A DNA stretch of 64,000 nucleotides from an uncultured Lachnospiraceae bacterium (GCA_947564735.1 CANOEC010000003.1:1-64000); one strand, 5' to 3'; counted from the first letter of the stretch, positions 45,431-53,564 are shown. The notes: generated from the sequence alone by a model not told the origin. Program-made: numbers and translations.

Positions 45431-46510
45431 ATGTACGGAAATTCTGAAAATTTAGACAATTCCCTCACAGCTTCCATCGACTGGATTGCATTCACTTCTA
45501 CTATTATCCAGAATGTATCTGAAATGATCGCCTTTCTCGGCTATCCTGCCAGTGATTTTCTCCTGCTTTCCAGAGGTGCGAACGGTTACAAAAAGATGTA
45601 CCGTCTGGAAGGTTCACCAGTGACTATCCTATCAGACGGCAATGAAGATATGGGGATCCATGTCGTTATTGGCGGCTCTGCCATCCCCGACCTCTTAATC
45701 CATTTCAAAGATACGATAACATATGATACGCCTTTCGGCAGTGACGCCGTATGTTTAAGCGACCTCAATAACAGTATCATGATTGAATTCCTGCAGCAGG
45801 TAAGGCGTATCGGCTGGCTGACACGTTTTGACCTTGCTGTAGATGACCACGGCGCGCACTTCTTTACTGTCGATGATGTGTGCGGATTCCTTGACCGTCA
45901 GGATGTTGTCAGCAAATTCTGGACATACCGTGATGTACGTGAGTCAACGTTTACAAGGGAAGACACCGGGCATACGGTTTATTTTGGCAGCCGCCAGAGC
46001 GAAGTCATGCTCCGGGTATATGACAAGCAGCTTGAACAGAACCAGCGTGCGGTTTCCCCGGAAGACATGCCCAGTGAACCGTGGGTCCGCTGGGAAATTG
46101 AACTTAAAAACGACCGCGCTAATATCGCCGCCGATTTCCTTATACAGCGTAAGGGACTCGGTGAAATCATCATGGAGATACTGAATAACTATGTGCGTCT
46201 TATTGTACAGGATGATTCCAACCGCTCCCGCTGCTCTTCGCATCCCCTCTGGGAGAAGTTTGTGGGCATGGTCGGCAGGCTGCGCCTGTATGTGGAAGCT
46301 GCAGATAAAACAATTGAGGAGAAAAAGAGGTGGCTGATCCGGCAGTGCCTCCCGACTATTGCCGGAGTCATCATTGCAGACGGCGGCAGTTTCGACATCA
46401 TCACGCAGCATTTTGATGATGCCGTGTCGCGGATGAGCAGCAGCCTGCGGAATCTTGTCTCTGAAAAGAATCCAGAGTGGTCGTATGACTATGATGCGCT
46501 GCTGACATAG
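45431..46510 (+). CDS. Replication initiation factor / MobT-type relaxase (Rep_trans family)
   Basis: 359 aa from ATG 45431. The sequence (SIDWIAFTSTI, IHVVIGGSAIPDL, GWLTRFDLAVDDHG, TVYFGSRQSEVMLRVYDKQLEQN, WVRWEIELKNDRAN) matches the PF02486-type replication initiation proteins of integrative elements, which nick DNA to start rolling-circle replication or transfer. It lies directly after the oriT-like hairpin and appears intact. Partner genes such as FtsK/TcpA are absent. Confidence 0.85.
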   Translation: MYGNSENLDNSLTASIDWIAFTSTIIQNVSEMIAFLGYPASDFLLLSRGANGYKKMYRLEGSPVTILSDGNEDMGIHVVIGGSAIPDLLIHFKDTITYDTPFGSDAVCLSDLNNSIMIEFLQQVRRIGWLTRFDLAVDDHGAHFFTVDDVCGFLDRQDVVSKFWTYRDVRESTFTREDTGHTVYFGSRQSEVMLRVYDKQLEQNQRAVSPEDMPSEPWVRWEIELKNDRANIAADFLIQRKGLGEIIMEILNNYVRLIVQDDSNRSRCSSHPLWEKFVGMVGRLRLYVEAADKTIEEKKRWLIRQCLPTIAGVIIADGGSFDIITQHFDDAVSRMSSSLRNLVSEKNPEWSYDYDALLT

Positions 46511-46609
46511 ATTCAGTAAATATGCACAACAGATATCCTATTCATGCCGCTCATCTGTCCGGTGTCAGTATCCTCTTTTTGTGCATATCTGACAAAATAT
46601 GCATAGTTT

Positions 46610-46638
46610 TTGCCATTTCCGACAAGATATGTTATCCT
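46610..46638 (+). promoter_or_regulatory. Promoter of toxin mRNA (TA copy 2)
   Basis: TTGCCA (46610-46615) and TATCCT (46633-46638), 17-bp spacing. Transcription would begin about 40 bp before the toxin start. Confidence 0.5.
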
Positions 46639-46675
46639 TGTCTTGTTGTCATACCCAGACCGGCAACGGGAAGGG

Positions 46676-46694
46676 GGTGAAACAAGTGCACGAT
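46676..46694 (+). repeat. Direct repeat DR1 over the toxin RBS and start codon
   Basis: The 19-nt sequence GGTGAAACAAGTGCACGAT includes the SD and GTG start of the toxin. It recurs with one mismatch at 46851-46869, inside the antisense RNA region. Confidence 0.75.
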
Positions 46695-46784
46695 ATGCTT
46701 TTATCTATTTTGGTTACTGTCGTGGGTGGTGTGATCTGCCATTACATCATCAAATGGTTAGACAGTGACGGACATGACGACTAG
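46686..46784 (+). CDS. Fst-like small hydrophobic toxin (type I TA)
   Basis: 32 aa from a GTG preceded by GGGGGTG with 6-nt spacing. The hydrophobic membrane segment (LLSILVTVVGGVICHYII) is followed by the tail KWLDSDGHDD. The size, single helix and polar tail are those of Fst/Ldr-type toxins. DR1 covers the RBS and start, a bidirectional terminator follows, and a strong antisense promoter faces it from downstream. Confidence 0.7.
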   Translation: MHDMLLSILVTVVGGVICHYIIKWLDSDGHDD

Positions 46785-46814
46785 CCTCGGACTGGTTCCC
46801 CGTAAAGGAACAAG

Positions 46815-46844
46815 AAACCCTCAGAGCTGCCACTCTGGGGGTTT
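46815..46844. terminator. Shared terminator of toxin mRNA and antisense RNA (copy 2)
   Basis: AAACCCTCAGAG/CTCTGGGGGTTT stem with loop CTGCCA, followed by TGTTTTGG on the plus strand. Confidence 0.75.
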
Positions 46845-46850
46845 TGTTTT

Positions 46851-46869
46851 GGTGAATCAAGTGCACGAT
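46851..46869 (+). repeat. Direct repeat DR2 in the antisense RNA
   Basis: GGTGAATCAAGTGCACGAT, the second copy of DR1 with one substitution, lies in the transcribed 5' part of the antisense RNA. Confidence 0.75.
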
Positions 46870-46897
46870 TTCACCCATATCTCTTTTACCTATCGGC

Positions 46898-46926
46898 ATT
46901 ATAGCATATGCAGAAACTGATTGCAA
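46898..46926 (-). promoter_or_regulatory. Antisense RNA promoter of TA copy 2
   Basis: TTGCAA (46921-46926) and a perfect TATAAT (46898-46903) on the minus strand, exactly 17 bp apart. Confidence 0.75.
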
Positions 46927-47088
46927 GATACGCCGGCATGAATTTTTACCGGTGTCTGTTCATCCAGTCTTGGTAACTGGTCTATCTTCAGCTTCTGCAA
47001 TCATTTTTACTTTCTTCATTAATTTATCATCAATTCATAGTGGATATGATTTATTTTTGTATTTTCCCATAAAAGACCTCAACTAAAA

Positions 47089-47131
47089 TAGATATCTATT
47101 GGCTAATGTGATATCTTTTAGTAGATATCTA
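47089..47131. repeat. Two TAGATATCTA palindromes
   Basis: TAGATATCTA occurs at 47089-47098 and 47122-47131, with the related TCTATAGATTTCTATA just after. Such spaced palindromes could bind an excisionase or repressor of the element; this is inference. Confidence 0.35.
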
Positions 47132-47283
47132 TGGACTTCTATAGATTTCTATATTACTCTTTCTCCACCGCAGGGCGTCCTAACACCCCTATCAAGGCGC
47201 CTGCGGTATGTGGAGATACTTAGGTTTATGATAACAGAGGCTATGGAAAAAAGCAAGCAGCGGAAAGGAACGGGCTGGAAAGT

Positions 47284-47469
47284 ATGGAAAAGGAATATAT
47301 CTACACGGTTGTCAGGGAGGATTTCCATACCGGCGAATGTGCGAAGCGTACCAAGAAATATTATTCGTTCACACCGCGCCTTGCTGTCGGCGGGCTGTAT
47401 ACGCATCTCGGTCCCGGTTATCCCGGATGCCAGCGTGTCCTTAGTGTGGAGGAACGTCCTGCCATCTGA
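47284..47469 (+). CDS. Small conserved element protein
   Basis: 61 aa (MEKEYIYTVVREDFHTGE.., then KKYYSFTPRLAVGGLYTHLG). Proteins of this pattern are found in integrative elements of gut Clostridia next to the integrase, and have no known function. GGAAAGT precedes the ATG closely. The end abuts the integrase fragment. Confidence 0.55.
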   Translation: MEKEYIYTVVREDFHTGECAKRTKKYYSFTPRLAVGGLYTHLGPGYPGCQRVLSVEERPAI

Positions 47470-47668
47470 ACAAATGTTATATGATAATGGTGTTATGCTC
47501 CATGCTTCCGGGATGCCTACACGCTATATCAGCGACCTGCTCGGACACTCCGAGATGGTGACCACGGAACGAAACTATATCCTTACCTACAAGGACAATT
47601 ATAACGCCCTGCTGGGCTACATGCATAAGGGGCTTGATTTTAAACTGGAAGGAGATAAATCTGTATGA
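47470..47668 (+). pseudogene. C-terminal remnant of a tyrosine integrase
   Basis: The frame reads MPTRYISDLLGHSEMVTTERNY, which contains the LLGHxxxxTTxxxY motif with the nucleophile Tyr of phage-type integrases. The upstream Arg-His-x-x-Arg catalytic core is gone. The fragment starts directly after the small ORF, so a deletion removed most of the gene. Confidence 0.7.
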
Positions 47669-47829
47669 ATGAATCTGAAGTGCATTCCGAACTGGATATG
47701 CTGAGGGGCAACCTCTGCCGCATCTGTGTGTCTGATGACCCAAAGGAAGTTTTCCAAATGTATGAATACGCCAAAAAACGGCTTGACAGGATTTATGAAT
47801 ACCACATATCAAGATTGAATAACGCTTGA
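47665..47829 (+). CDS. 54-aa element-borne protein
   Basis: MNESEVHSELDMLRGNLCRICV.. ending YHISRLNNA. GGAAGGAG stands 10 nt upstream and the ATG overlaps the integrase stop. Small acidic helical proteins like this often follow the integrase in related elements. Confidence 0.5.
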   Translation: MNESEVHSELDMLRGNLCRICVSDDPKEVFQMYEYAKKRLDRIYEYHISRLNNA

Positions 47830-47852
47830 TATTTATCTCATGTAACTGTAAA

Positions 47853-47882
47853 CAAAAAAATACCCAGAAAACCTCTGGGTAT
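47853..47882 (-). terminator. Terminator downstream of tRNA-Gly
   Basis: ATACCCAGA/TCTGGGTAT perfect 9-bp stem followed on the minus strand by TTTTTTTG. It belongs to the element side of the tRNA junction. Confidence 0.85.
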
Positions 47883-47894
47883 CTCTTAGACCAG

Positions 47895-47967
47895 AGCGCG
47901 AGACGGGACTCGAACCCGCGACCCCGACCTTGGCAAGGTCGTGCTCCACCAACTGAGCCACTCGCGC
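47895..47967 (-). tRNA. tRNA-Gly (GCC)
   Basis: 73 nt cloverleaf: acceptor GCGCGAG/CTCGCGC, anticodon stem CGACC/GGTCG with loop TTGCCAA (anticodon GCC) and T-arm GGGTTCGAGTCCC. CCA is not encoded. Its 3' end is the right-hand att sequence of the integrative element. Confidence 0.96.
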
Positions 47968-48014
47968 ATATCACTTATCCGGCTTCTTACTGCTGTATCG
48001 CTCGGACAAGTAAT

Positions 48015-48043
48015 AATATACTATATGGATTTTGCTTTGTCAA
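48015..48043 (-). promoter_or_regulatory. tRNA-Gly promoter
   Basis: TTGACA (48038-48043) and TATATT (48015-48020) on the minus strand, 17 bp apart, about 40 bp before the tRNA. Confidence 0.75.
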
Positions 48044-48183
48044 TAACAAATTTGTATTTTTTGCCTTTTTTATTATATTCAATAATCTTTTTAAATTTTT
48101 TAAAATATATATACAATTTAGTATTTGTTATGACAATTTCACAAGCCGGTTTATTAAACCGCCAAGTTTTCTCCCGCCACACA

Positions 48184-49893
48184 TCATTCCAGCTTTCCAG
48201 CATACTTTATCCGATAAATCCGCTCCAAAGATTCGTTGACTCTCTCCTCGGATATTGTACCGTCCTGCACAGCAGCCAGAAGCGCATTATATGCTGTCTC
48301 AAAGTCATCCGGCATAAGAAGCATGTCGGCACCAGCCTGCACCGCCATTACCACCGTTTCCTCTGTCGTATAGTACTCGGTGATAGCCCCCATATCCAAT
48401 GCATCCGTAATAATAACTCCTTGAAATCCCAACTCATTTCGCAAAACATCCGTCATGACGGTTCTAGACAGGCTAGACGGAACTGCATCACCTTCCACAG
48501 AAGATAACGTGGCGTGGCTTACCATAACAAAATCCGCACCCGCATCAATTCCAGCCTTAAAAGGCAATAAATCGGATTGTCTCATTTCATCTAATGTCTT
48601 GGTAATCTCAACTCTGCCATCATGCGTATCATCTGACGTATCACCAAGTCCCGGAAAGTGCTTCAGGCACGAACTGACTCCCACACTCTCAATTCCACCA
48701 ACCGCATTGGCAACCATCTCTCCAACTAATTGCGCATCCGAACCGAAAGAACGGCTTCCTATCGCGCTGTCCTCTGAGCCGGCAATATCAGCTACCGGAG
48801 CAAAATCTAAATTAAAGCCCAGTTCCTTTAAATAAGAACCAATATTTACTCCCGCCTCATACGCCTGTACTCCATCACCACTGGCTCCAATTTCAGCCAT
48901 ATCACCGACATTAATCACATCAATATCGCTGTTTGCTACCCTGCTGACTGAACCGCCTTCTTCATCTACAGCTAAAAAAACGGGATACCTGCTCTTGGCT
49001 GCCGTGTTGGAAAGCATCTGTGTAATCTGTTCTTTATCAAGAATATTCTGGCTAAAATATATCAACCCGCCTACTGCATACTTATTCAACGCTTCCTGCG
49101 TTCCATCTCCTGCCTGTGTCGCAGTATTCACGCCGGTCAATGCCTCCGGAGTCACTATAAAAAGTCCCGCCACTTTATCCTCCAATGTCATGTCCGCAAG
49201 CACATCTTCTACCATTTTACCAAGATAATCCTCTTCCGGTTCTTCCTCCACCATTGGCTCCGGCGCGTCGATTACTACCTCATGCGCCGCCTGCGCTTCC
49301 TGCTCCTCTGCAAGCTTTATCTGTTCTTCGGCAAGCTTTTTCTCTCTCACGACTGCTGCTATACTTTTTCCAACGGACACTCCGCCGGCAACAATTGCAG
49401 CCAGAACCACTGCGACAACCGAATATGAAATAATTTGATTACGGATTCGTCTCTTCCGACGATATGCGCGACGATCTTCTTCATCATCCTCTTCGTCTGA
49501 ATCATCGTCCTCGTCATCTTCCTCTTCATCCGAATCATCGTCTTCGTCGTCTTCCTCTTCATCCGAATCATCGCCTTCGTCATCTTCCTCTTCATCCGAA
49601 TCATCGCCTTCGTCATCTTCCTCTTCATCCGAATCATCGTCTTCGTCGTCTTCCTCTTCGTCCGAGTCATCTTCCTCTTCATCCGAGTCATCTTCCTCTT
49701 CATCCGAATCATCGTCTTCGTCGTCTTCCTCTTCATCCGAGTCATCGTCTTCGCCATCTTCTTCATCTATATCATCTTCGTCGTCCATGTCATCATCCGA
49801 ATCATCATCTTCTAATTCATCTTCTTCAAGCATATCATCATCTTCAAACTCTTCATCCGAATACTTGTTTTTTCTACGAAATAATTTTCCCAT
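48184..49893 (-). CDS. nagZ: GH3 beta-N-acetylhexosaminidase (NagZ-like) with acidic repeat tract
   Basis: 569 aa from the ATG after AGGAGGAG (an open upstream extension lacks an RBS). The cytosolic N-terminus carries about 130 residues of Asp/Glu/Ser repeats (DEEEDDEDDDS units, DNA repeats at 49494-49750). A basic stretch and one membrane helix (about 155-178) follow, then the GH3 domain outside. The latter has FLAVDEEGGSVSRV, KHFPGLGDTSDDTHDG (catalytic His; most NagZ have GHG where this has GLG) and the nucleophile in IITDALDMGAI. It should cleave GlcNAc from peptidoglycan fragments at the cell surface. The acidic tract on the inner side of the membrane is unusual. Confidence 0.88.
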   Translation of the reverse strand: MGKLFRRKNKYSDEEFEDDDMLEEDELEDDDSDDDMDDEDDIDEEDGEDDDSDEEEDDEDDDSDEEEDDSDEEEDDSDEEEDDEDDDSDEEEDDEGDDSDEEEDDEGDDSDEEEDDEDDDSDEEEDDEDDDSDEEDDEEDRRAYRRKRRIRNQIISYSVVAVVLAAIVAGGVSVGKSIAAVVREKKLAEEQIKLAEEQEAQAAHEVVIDAPEPMVEEEPEEDYLGKMVEDVLADMTLEDKVAGLFIVTPEALTGVNTATQAGDGTQEALNKYAVGGLIYFSQNILDKEQITQMLSNTAAKSRYPVFLAVDEEGGSVSRVANSDIDVINVGDMAEIGASGDGVQAYEAGVNIGSYLKELGFNLDFAPVADIAGSEDSAIGSRSFGSDAQLVGEMVANAVGGIESVGVSSCLKHFPGLGDTSDDTHDGRVEITKTLDEMRQSDLLPFKAGIDAGADFVMVSHATLSSVEGDAVPSSLSRTVMTDVLRNELGFQGVIITDALDMGAITEYYTTEETVVMAVQAGADMLLMPDDFETAYNALLAAVQDGTISEERVNESLERIYRIKYAGKLE

Positions 49894-50557
49894 ATCACTC
49901 CTCCTGTTGTGTGACCACATACAACATATAGTATCTGGCAATTATACTATAACCTATTTGGGGGAAATATGCTACCTCATTTTCACTTTTTCGTCTATTT
50001 AAGAATATTTCTTTATCGTCTTCCGCATACTGATATGGGCAAACATCATTATCTTTTTTACACATAGCGAAGCGGGTACCAATTCCTTTGAGAATCAATA
50101 CCCGCTTCTATACTACACTATCCAATGGTCCATACCTCCGTTTTTTCTTCCGTATTCTTTCCATTTCTCCTTCGTATGCATATACTGTAACGTCTTATTC
50201 TTTTCTCTTCTGTGATTCGTTACTTTTTCTCATGTACTCGACTACGTTTCCGTTGCTTTGTCATTGGTTCCTTATTCATTTGTACTTTAACTGGTTTTAA
50301 ATTATGCTTTCGGTGGACCGTACCTCCTTTTCTTTAGGATATCTATGTGAATTTGTTTTGTTTATGTCTTTATTATAGCACGCGATTTTTATTTGTCAAC
50401 ACATTTCTTGAAATTTTTTAATATTTTTTCATTTTATTTTATTTTTATACAAATTATCTCATTTTAAGAGTTTTTTTATATATTTTACAGTTAATTCCAT
50501 TTTTATTCCAATTGAAAAACAATATACATTGATTATGAATGCTCTTTATAATTCTAT
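49894..50557. other. AT-rich intergenic region
   Basis: A perfect 10-bp stem (GAAGCGGGTA/TACCCGCTTC, 50057-50105) without a T-tract lies in it. Two copies of a GGAGGTAYGGWCCA motif occur on the minus strand near 50125 and 50315. Short ORFs on both strands have no credible starts. No gene is supported. Confidence 0.35.
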
Positions 50558-50612
50558 GATGTTGGAGGTCGAAATGAATTTTGGGTAAATTGAGATGGCA
50601 GATTGCAATTAC
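50558..50612 (+). repeat. Truncated copy C of the 306-bp palindromic element
   Basis: About 55 bp matching the left end of copy A (GATGTTGGAGGTCGAAATGAA... to AGATGGCAGATTGCAA, quoted in parts). The remainder is missing. Confidence 0.65.
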
Positions 50613-50840
50613 TTTCTCCAAAATGATATAATCGTTTGTATTACAGAACCTAAAATGATTGAGCTGGGGAAAAAGATTGAAAATTAAATTTTTCAATCAC
50701 GAGGAGGTGGCTGAAACAAAATTTTAAAAAAACAGAATTAGTATTCTGACTATGTCTTTTTTCATCGGTGGCTGTCGTAAACAAAAAATCTGTGAAGCGA
50801 TACAAATGAATGTTCCTTCTTCTTTCTTCATTATAAAGAT

Positions 50841-51146
50841 GATGTTGGGGTCAAAATGAACTTTTAGTAAATTGAGATGGCAGATTGCACAAATTGCTCT
50901 CTTGTGTTGGTTTCGTCGAATGGATTTTCTAACCTATTCCGGCAAGACATTGACTGTCAGACGCATCCGCCCTCCATGAGCCATCCGGGCTCGTTTCGGG
51001 CTTTTGCGGACATCCGTGTCCGCAAAATGCTGGATACTGAACGGAATAGGAAGAAAATCACAATCTCCTTCACAAAACAACTGCGTGAGCATTTTGTGCA
51101 ATCTGCAAGTAGTATGTTGTAAAAAGTTCATTTTGACCTAAACATC
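50841..51146. repeat. 306-bp palindromic element, copy A
   Basis: The terminal inverted repeats (25 bp, two mismatches, containing GGTCAAAATGAACTTTT) enclose nested complementary segments: CAGATTGCACAAA/TTTTGTGCAATCTG and GATTTTCTAACCTATTCCG/CGGAATAGGAAGAAAATC. There is a central hairpin GCGGACA-TCCG-TGTCCGC. The whole unit can fold into one long imperfect hairpin. An open frame of 81 codons runs through it but is a by-product of the structure. Flanked by ATAAAGAT on both sides (50833-50840, 51147-51154). Confidence 0.75.
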
Positions 51147-51150
51147 ATAA

Positions 51151-51456
51151 AGATTCGGGTGTCAAAAGGTGCTTTTCACAAATTGGCATGGCATTTTGCA
51201 CAAATTGCTCTCTTGTATCGGCTCCGTCGAACGGATTTTCTATATATTCCGATAAATGGATGATGAACGGACGCAACCGCCCTTTACTCGCCATCCGGGC
51301 TCGAAACAGGCTTTTACGGACATCCATGTCCGTAAATTGCTGGATACCAAATGGAATATTAAGAAAATCTCATTCTCCTACGCAAGATGACTGCGTGAGC
51401 ATTTTGTGCAAAATGCCTAGACAAGATTTTTGAAACACCTTTGGACACCCGAATCT
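51151..51456. repeat. 306-bp palindromic element, copy B
   Basis: Same length and internal plan as copy A but diverged. The ends are AGATTCGGGTGTC...AAAGGTG (21 bp, one mismatch). The central hairpin is ACGGACA-TCCA-TGTCCGT, so the G-C pair of copy A is replaced by A-T, a compensated change. Copy A's 8-bp right flank overlaps its left end. Confidence 0.75.
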
Positions 51457-51537
51457 TATAAAATTATAAAACCGCATGTTCTATCGTAACCAGTTAACAA
51501 CATAAACAACCATATCAAATCGAAACGGAGGGCTATT

Positions 51538-52173
51538 ATGTCACACAAATTAACTGCAATGGCAAAACAGGCTGATACCATTATCAAAAATCTCGCCAAG
51601 CGCAACATGGAGGGATTCTATTTCGAGACAGCGGCGGAGTGCACCCAAGCCATCTTAGAGGCAATGCCTGCCGGCTCTGCCATCGGCTGGGGCGGCAGTG
51701 AAAGCATCAAGGAATGCGGATTGATGGAGGCAATACATAACGGTGATTATGAGTTAATTGACCGCTTTGCCGCCAAGACACCGGAGGAATCCCGCGCACT
51801 CTATGCCAAGACCGTTCTTGCCGATTACTATCTGATGAGCAGCAATGCCATCACTTTAGAGGGCGAACTGATTAACATTGACGGCAACGGCAACCGCGTT
51901 GCCTGTCTGATTCAAGGACCAAGCCATGTCATTCTCGTAGTCGGCATGAATAAAGTTGCCACCGATATAGAAAGCGGTATCGCCAGAGTACGCAACATTG
52001 CCTCTCCCGCCAACGCCATACGCCTTAATAAGAACATTCCGTGTGCTGCGACGGGCACATGCCACAACTGCCTCGCGCCCGAATGCTTCTGCAACCAGAT
52101 TGTCATCACAAGAAGAAGCGGACATACCGGAAGAATTAAAGTATATCTTGTGGGAGAATCACTCGGTTACTAA
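51538..52173 (+). CDS. LUD-domain protein (LutC/YkgG-like)
   Basis: 211 aa. GWGGSESIKECGL, YYLMSSNAITLEGELINIDGNGNRVACLIQGP and VVGMNKVATDIESGIARVRNIASP are the hallmarks of LUD proteins, related to the LutB/LutC lactate-oxidation proteins but here standing alone. A cysteine-rich segment (CAATGTCHNCLAPECFCNQ) may bind a metal or cluster. Good RBS (GGAGGG). It is convergent with aspartokinase and shares its terminator. Confidence 0.88.
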   Translation: MSHKLTAMAKQADTIIKNLAKRNMEGFYFETAAECTQAILEAMPAGSAIGWGGSESIKECGLMEAIHNGDYELIDRFAAKTPEESRALYAKTVLADYYLMSSNAITLEGELINIDGNGNRVACLIQGPSHVILVVGMNKVATDIESGIARVRNIASPANAIRLNKNIPCAATGTCHNCLAPECFCNQIVITRRSGHTGRIKVYLVGESLGY

Positions 52174-52210
52174 TCCAGCGCTCTAATTTACAGCTTTCCC
52201 AGACAGAATA

Positions 52211-52237
52211 AACGGCGCAGCCTGTCGCTGCGCCGTT
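52211..52237. terminator. Bidirectional terminator between LUD gene and aspartokinase
   Basis: AACGGCGCAG/CTGCGCCGTT perfect 10-bp stem, followed by TTCTTAATT on the plus strand. Confidence 0.85.
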
Positions 52238-52244
52238 TTCTTAA

Positions 52245-53564
52245 TTAAATCTGAATCCTCACAAAAATATCGTAAATCGCCTTGATAGCCGTCTCGAAAT
52301 CCGAATTGGCAACACCGATGATAATATTTAACTCGCTGGAACCTTGGTCAATCATCTTGACATTGACATTTGCATGCGCCAGCGCGGAGAAAATTCTGCC
52401 GGCTGTACCGCGGGTCGATTTCATACCGCGTCCCACCACCGCAATCAGCGCGAAATCTCCTTCGATATCAATGTGGTCGGGATCCGCCAGCCTGTGGATT
52501 GCCGACACCACCTGCTGCTCTTTATGCATAAACTCGTCCTGATGGACAAACACCGTCATCGTATCGATACCGGACGGTACATGTTCGAAGGAAATGCCAT
52601 TTTCCTCGAACGCCTGCAGTACCTTACGCCCAAATCCAATCTCGGAGTTCATCATGTCCTTATCAATGTTGACCGCACAGAAACCCTTTTTGCCGGCAAT
52701 TCCCGTAATGACATATTTTGACTTCTGGCAGGTACTCTCCACAATCCATGTACCGTTGTCATCCGGCTTATTCGTATTCCGTATATTGATGGGGATCCCC
52801 TCTCTCCTGACCGGAAAGATTGCATCCTCATGAAGCACCGAAGCGCCCATATATGCTAACTCCCTCAATTCCTTATAGGTAATCGTTTCGATTCCTTCCG
52901 GTTTATAAATGATGCGCGGGTCTGCAACCAGAAATCCCGAAACATCTGTCCAGTTTTCATATACATTCGCCTTTACGGCTCTGGCAACAATGGAACCTGT
53001 GATATCGGAACCGCCTCTGGAAAAGGTCTTGACCCGTCCGTCGGCATACGCCCCGTAAAATCCCGGAATGACCGCTGCCTTTACATCCTTCAGCCTTGCT
53101 CTTAATTTCTCATTCGTGACTTCCGCATCAAACTCTCCGTCATCTGCAAACCGGATGACTTCCGCTGCATCCACAAACTCGTATCCGAGATAATTCGCCA
53201 TAATGATGCCGTTTAAGAACTCTCCGCGGGACGCCGCGTAATCAGAACCTGCCTTCTCTTTAAAGTTTTTCCCAATCACCTTAAATTCATCATCCAAGGA
53301 AAGCTTTAAGGAAAGACCGTCAATGATTTCCTGATATCTGTCTTTGATCGCCTGCAGATTGTTCTTAAAATCTTCTCCCTGTTCCGCCAGATCATAACAG
53401 GCGTAAAGCATATCCGTTACCTTTGTGTCGTCTGCATCACGTTTTCCCGGAGCGGAAGGAACGACGAAGGTACGCTCCTTATCGGCATGGATAATTTCTC
53501 CTACTTTTCTAAACTGCTCGGCGCTCGCCAAAGAACTGCCTCCAAATTTCACTACTTTTTTCAT
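52245..53564 (-). CDS. lysC: Aspartate kinase
   Basis: 439 aa. KVVKFGGSSLASAEQF and SRGGSDITGSIVARAV are the ATP/aspartate-binding motifs, followed by two C-terminal ACT domains (VNIDKDMMNSEIGFGRKVLQAFEENGISFEH; IAVVGRGMKSTRGTAGRIFSALAHANVNVKMIDQ). It phosphorylates aspartate, the first step to Lys, Met and Thr. RBS GGAGGAG. It is the third gene of the unit with homoserine dehydrogenase and the ACT protein. Confidence 0.95.
   Translation of the reverse strand: MKKVVKFGGSSLASAEQFRKVGEIIHADKERTFVVPSAPGKRDADDTKVTDMLYACYDLAEQGEDFKNNLQAIKDRYQEIIDGLSLKLSLDDEFKVIGKNFKEKAGSDYAASRGEFLNGIIMANYLGYEFVDAAEVIRFADDGEFDAEVTNEKLRARLKDVKAAVIPGFYGAYADGRVKTFSRGGSDITGSIVARAVKANVYENWTDVSGFLVADPRIIYKPEGIETITYKELRELAYMGASVLHEDAIFPVRREGIPINIRNTNKPDDNGTWIVESTCQKSKYVITGIAGKKGFCAVNIDKDMMNSEIGFGRKVLQAFEENGISFEHVPSGIDTMTVFVHQDEFMHKEQQVVSAIHRLADPDHIDIEGDFALIAVVGRGMKSTRGTAGRIFSALAHANVNVKMIDQGSSELNIIIGVANSDFETAIKAIYDIFVRIQI

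Larger units (their letters stand above)
46806..46891 (-). ncRNA. Antisense RNA antitoxin of TA copy 2
   Basis: Predicted from the perfect promoter at 46898-46926 to just past the terminator stem at 46815-46844. It contains the complement of DR2 and can therefore pair with the toxin start region (DR1) over 19 nt with one mismatch, and with the toxin 3' end through the terminator arm. This is the RNA II design of par/Fst loci. Confidence 0.6.
45273..47914 (+). mobile_element. Remnant of a small integrative element in tRNA-Gly
   Basis: About 2.6 kb bounded by the 22-bp direct repeats. Inside lie an oriT/dso-like hairpin, a Rep_trans/MobT-type initiator, an Fst-like type I TA locus, a conserved small ORF, the C-terminal piece of a tyrosine recombinase and a 54-aa ORF. 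The integrase is truncated and no other mobilisation genes remain, so it is not expected to move by itself. Confidence 0.75.

Noticed and set aside
49895-50098. 67-codon minus-strand ORF ending just before nagZ
   Set aside because: No credible RBS or start and no recognisable sequence; it looks like the AT-rich leader of nagZ.
50877-51122. 81-codon ORF inside palindromic element copy A (and a similar one in copy B)
   Set aside because: The two copies have different frames after the first 15 codons, so the peptide is not conserved while the DNA structure is. It is a by-product of the repeat.
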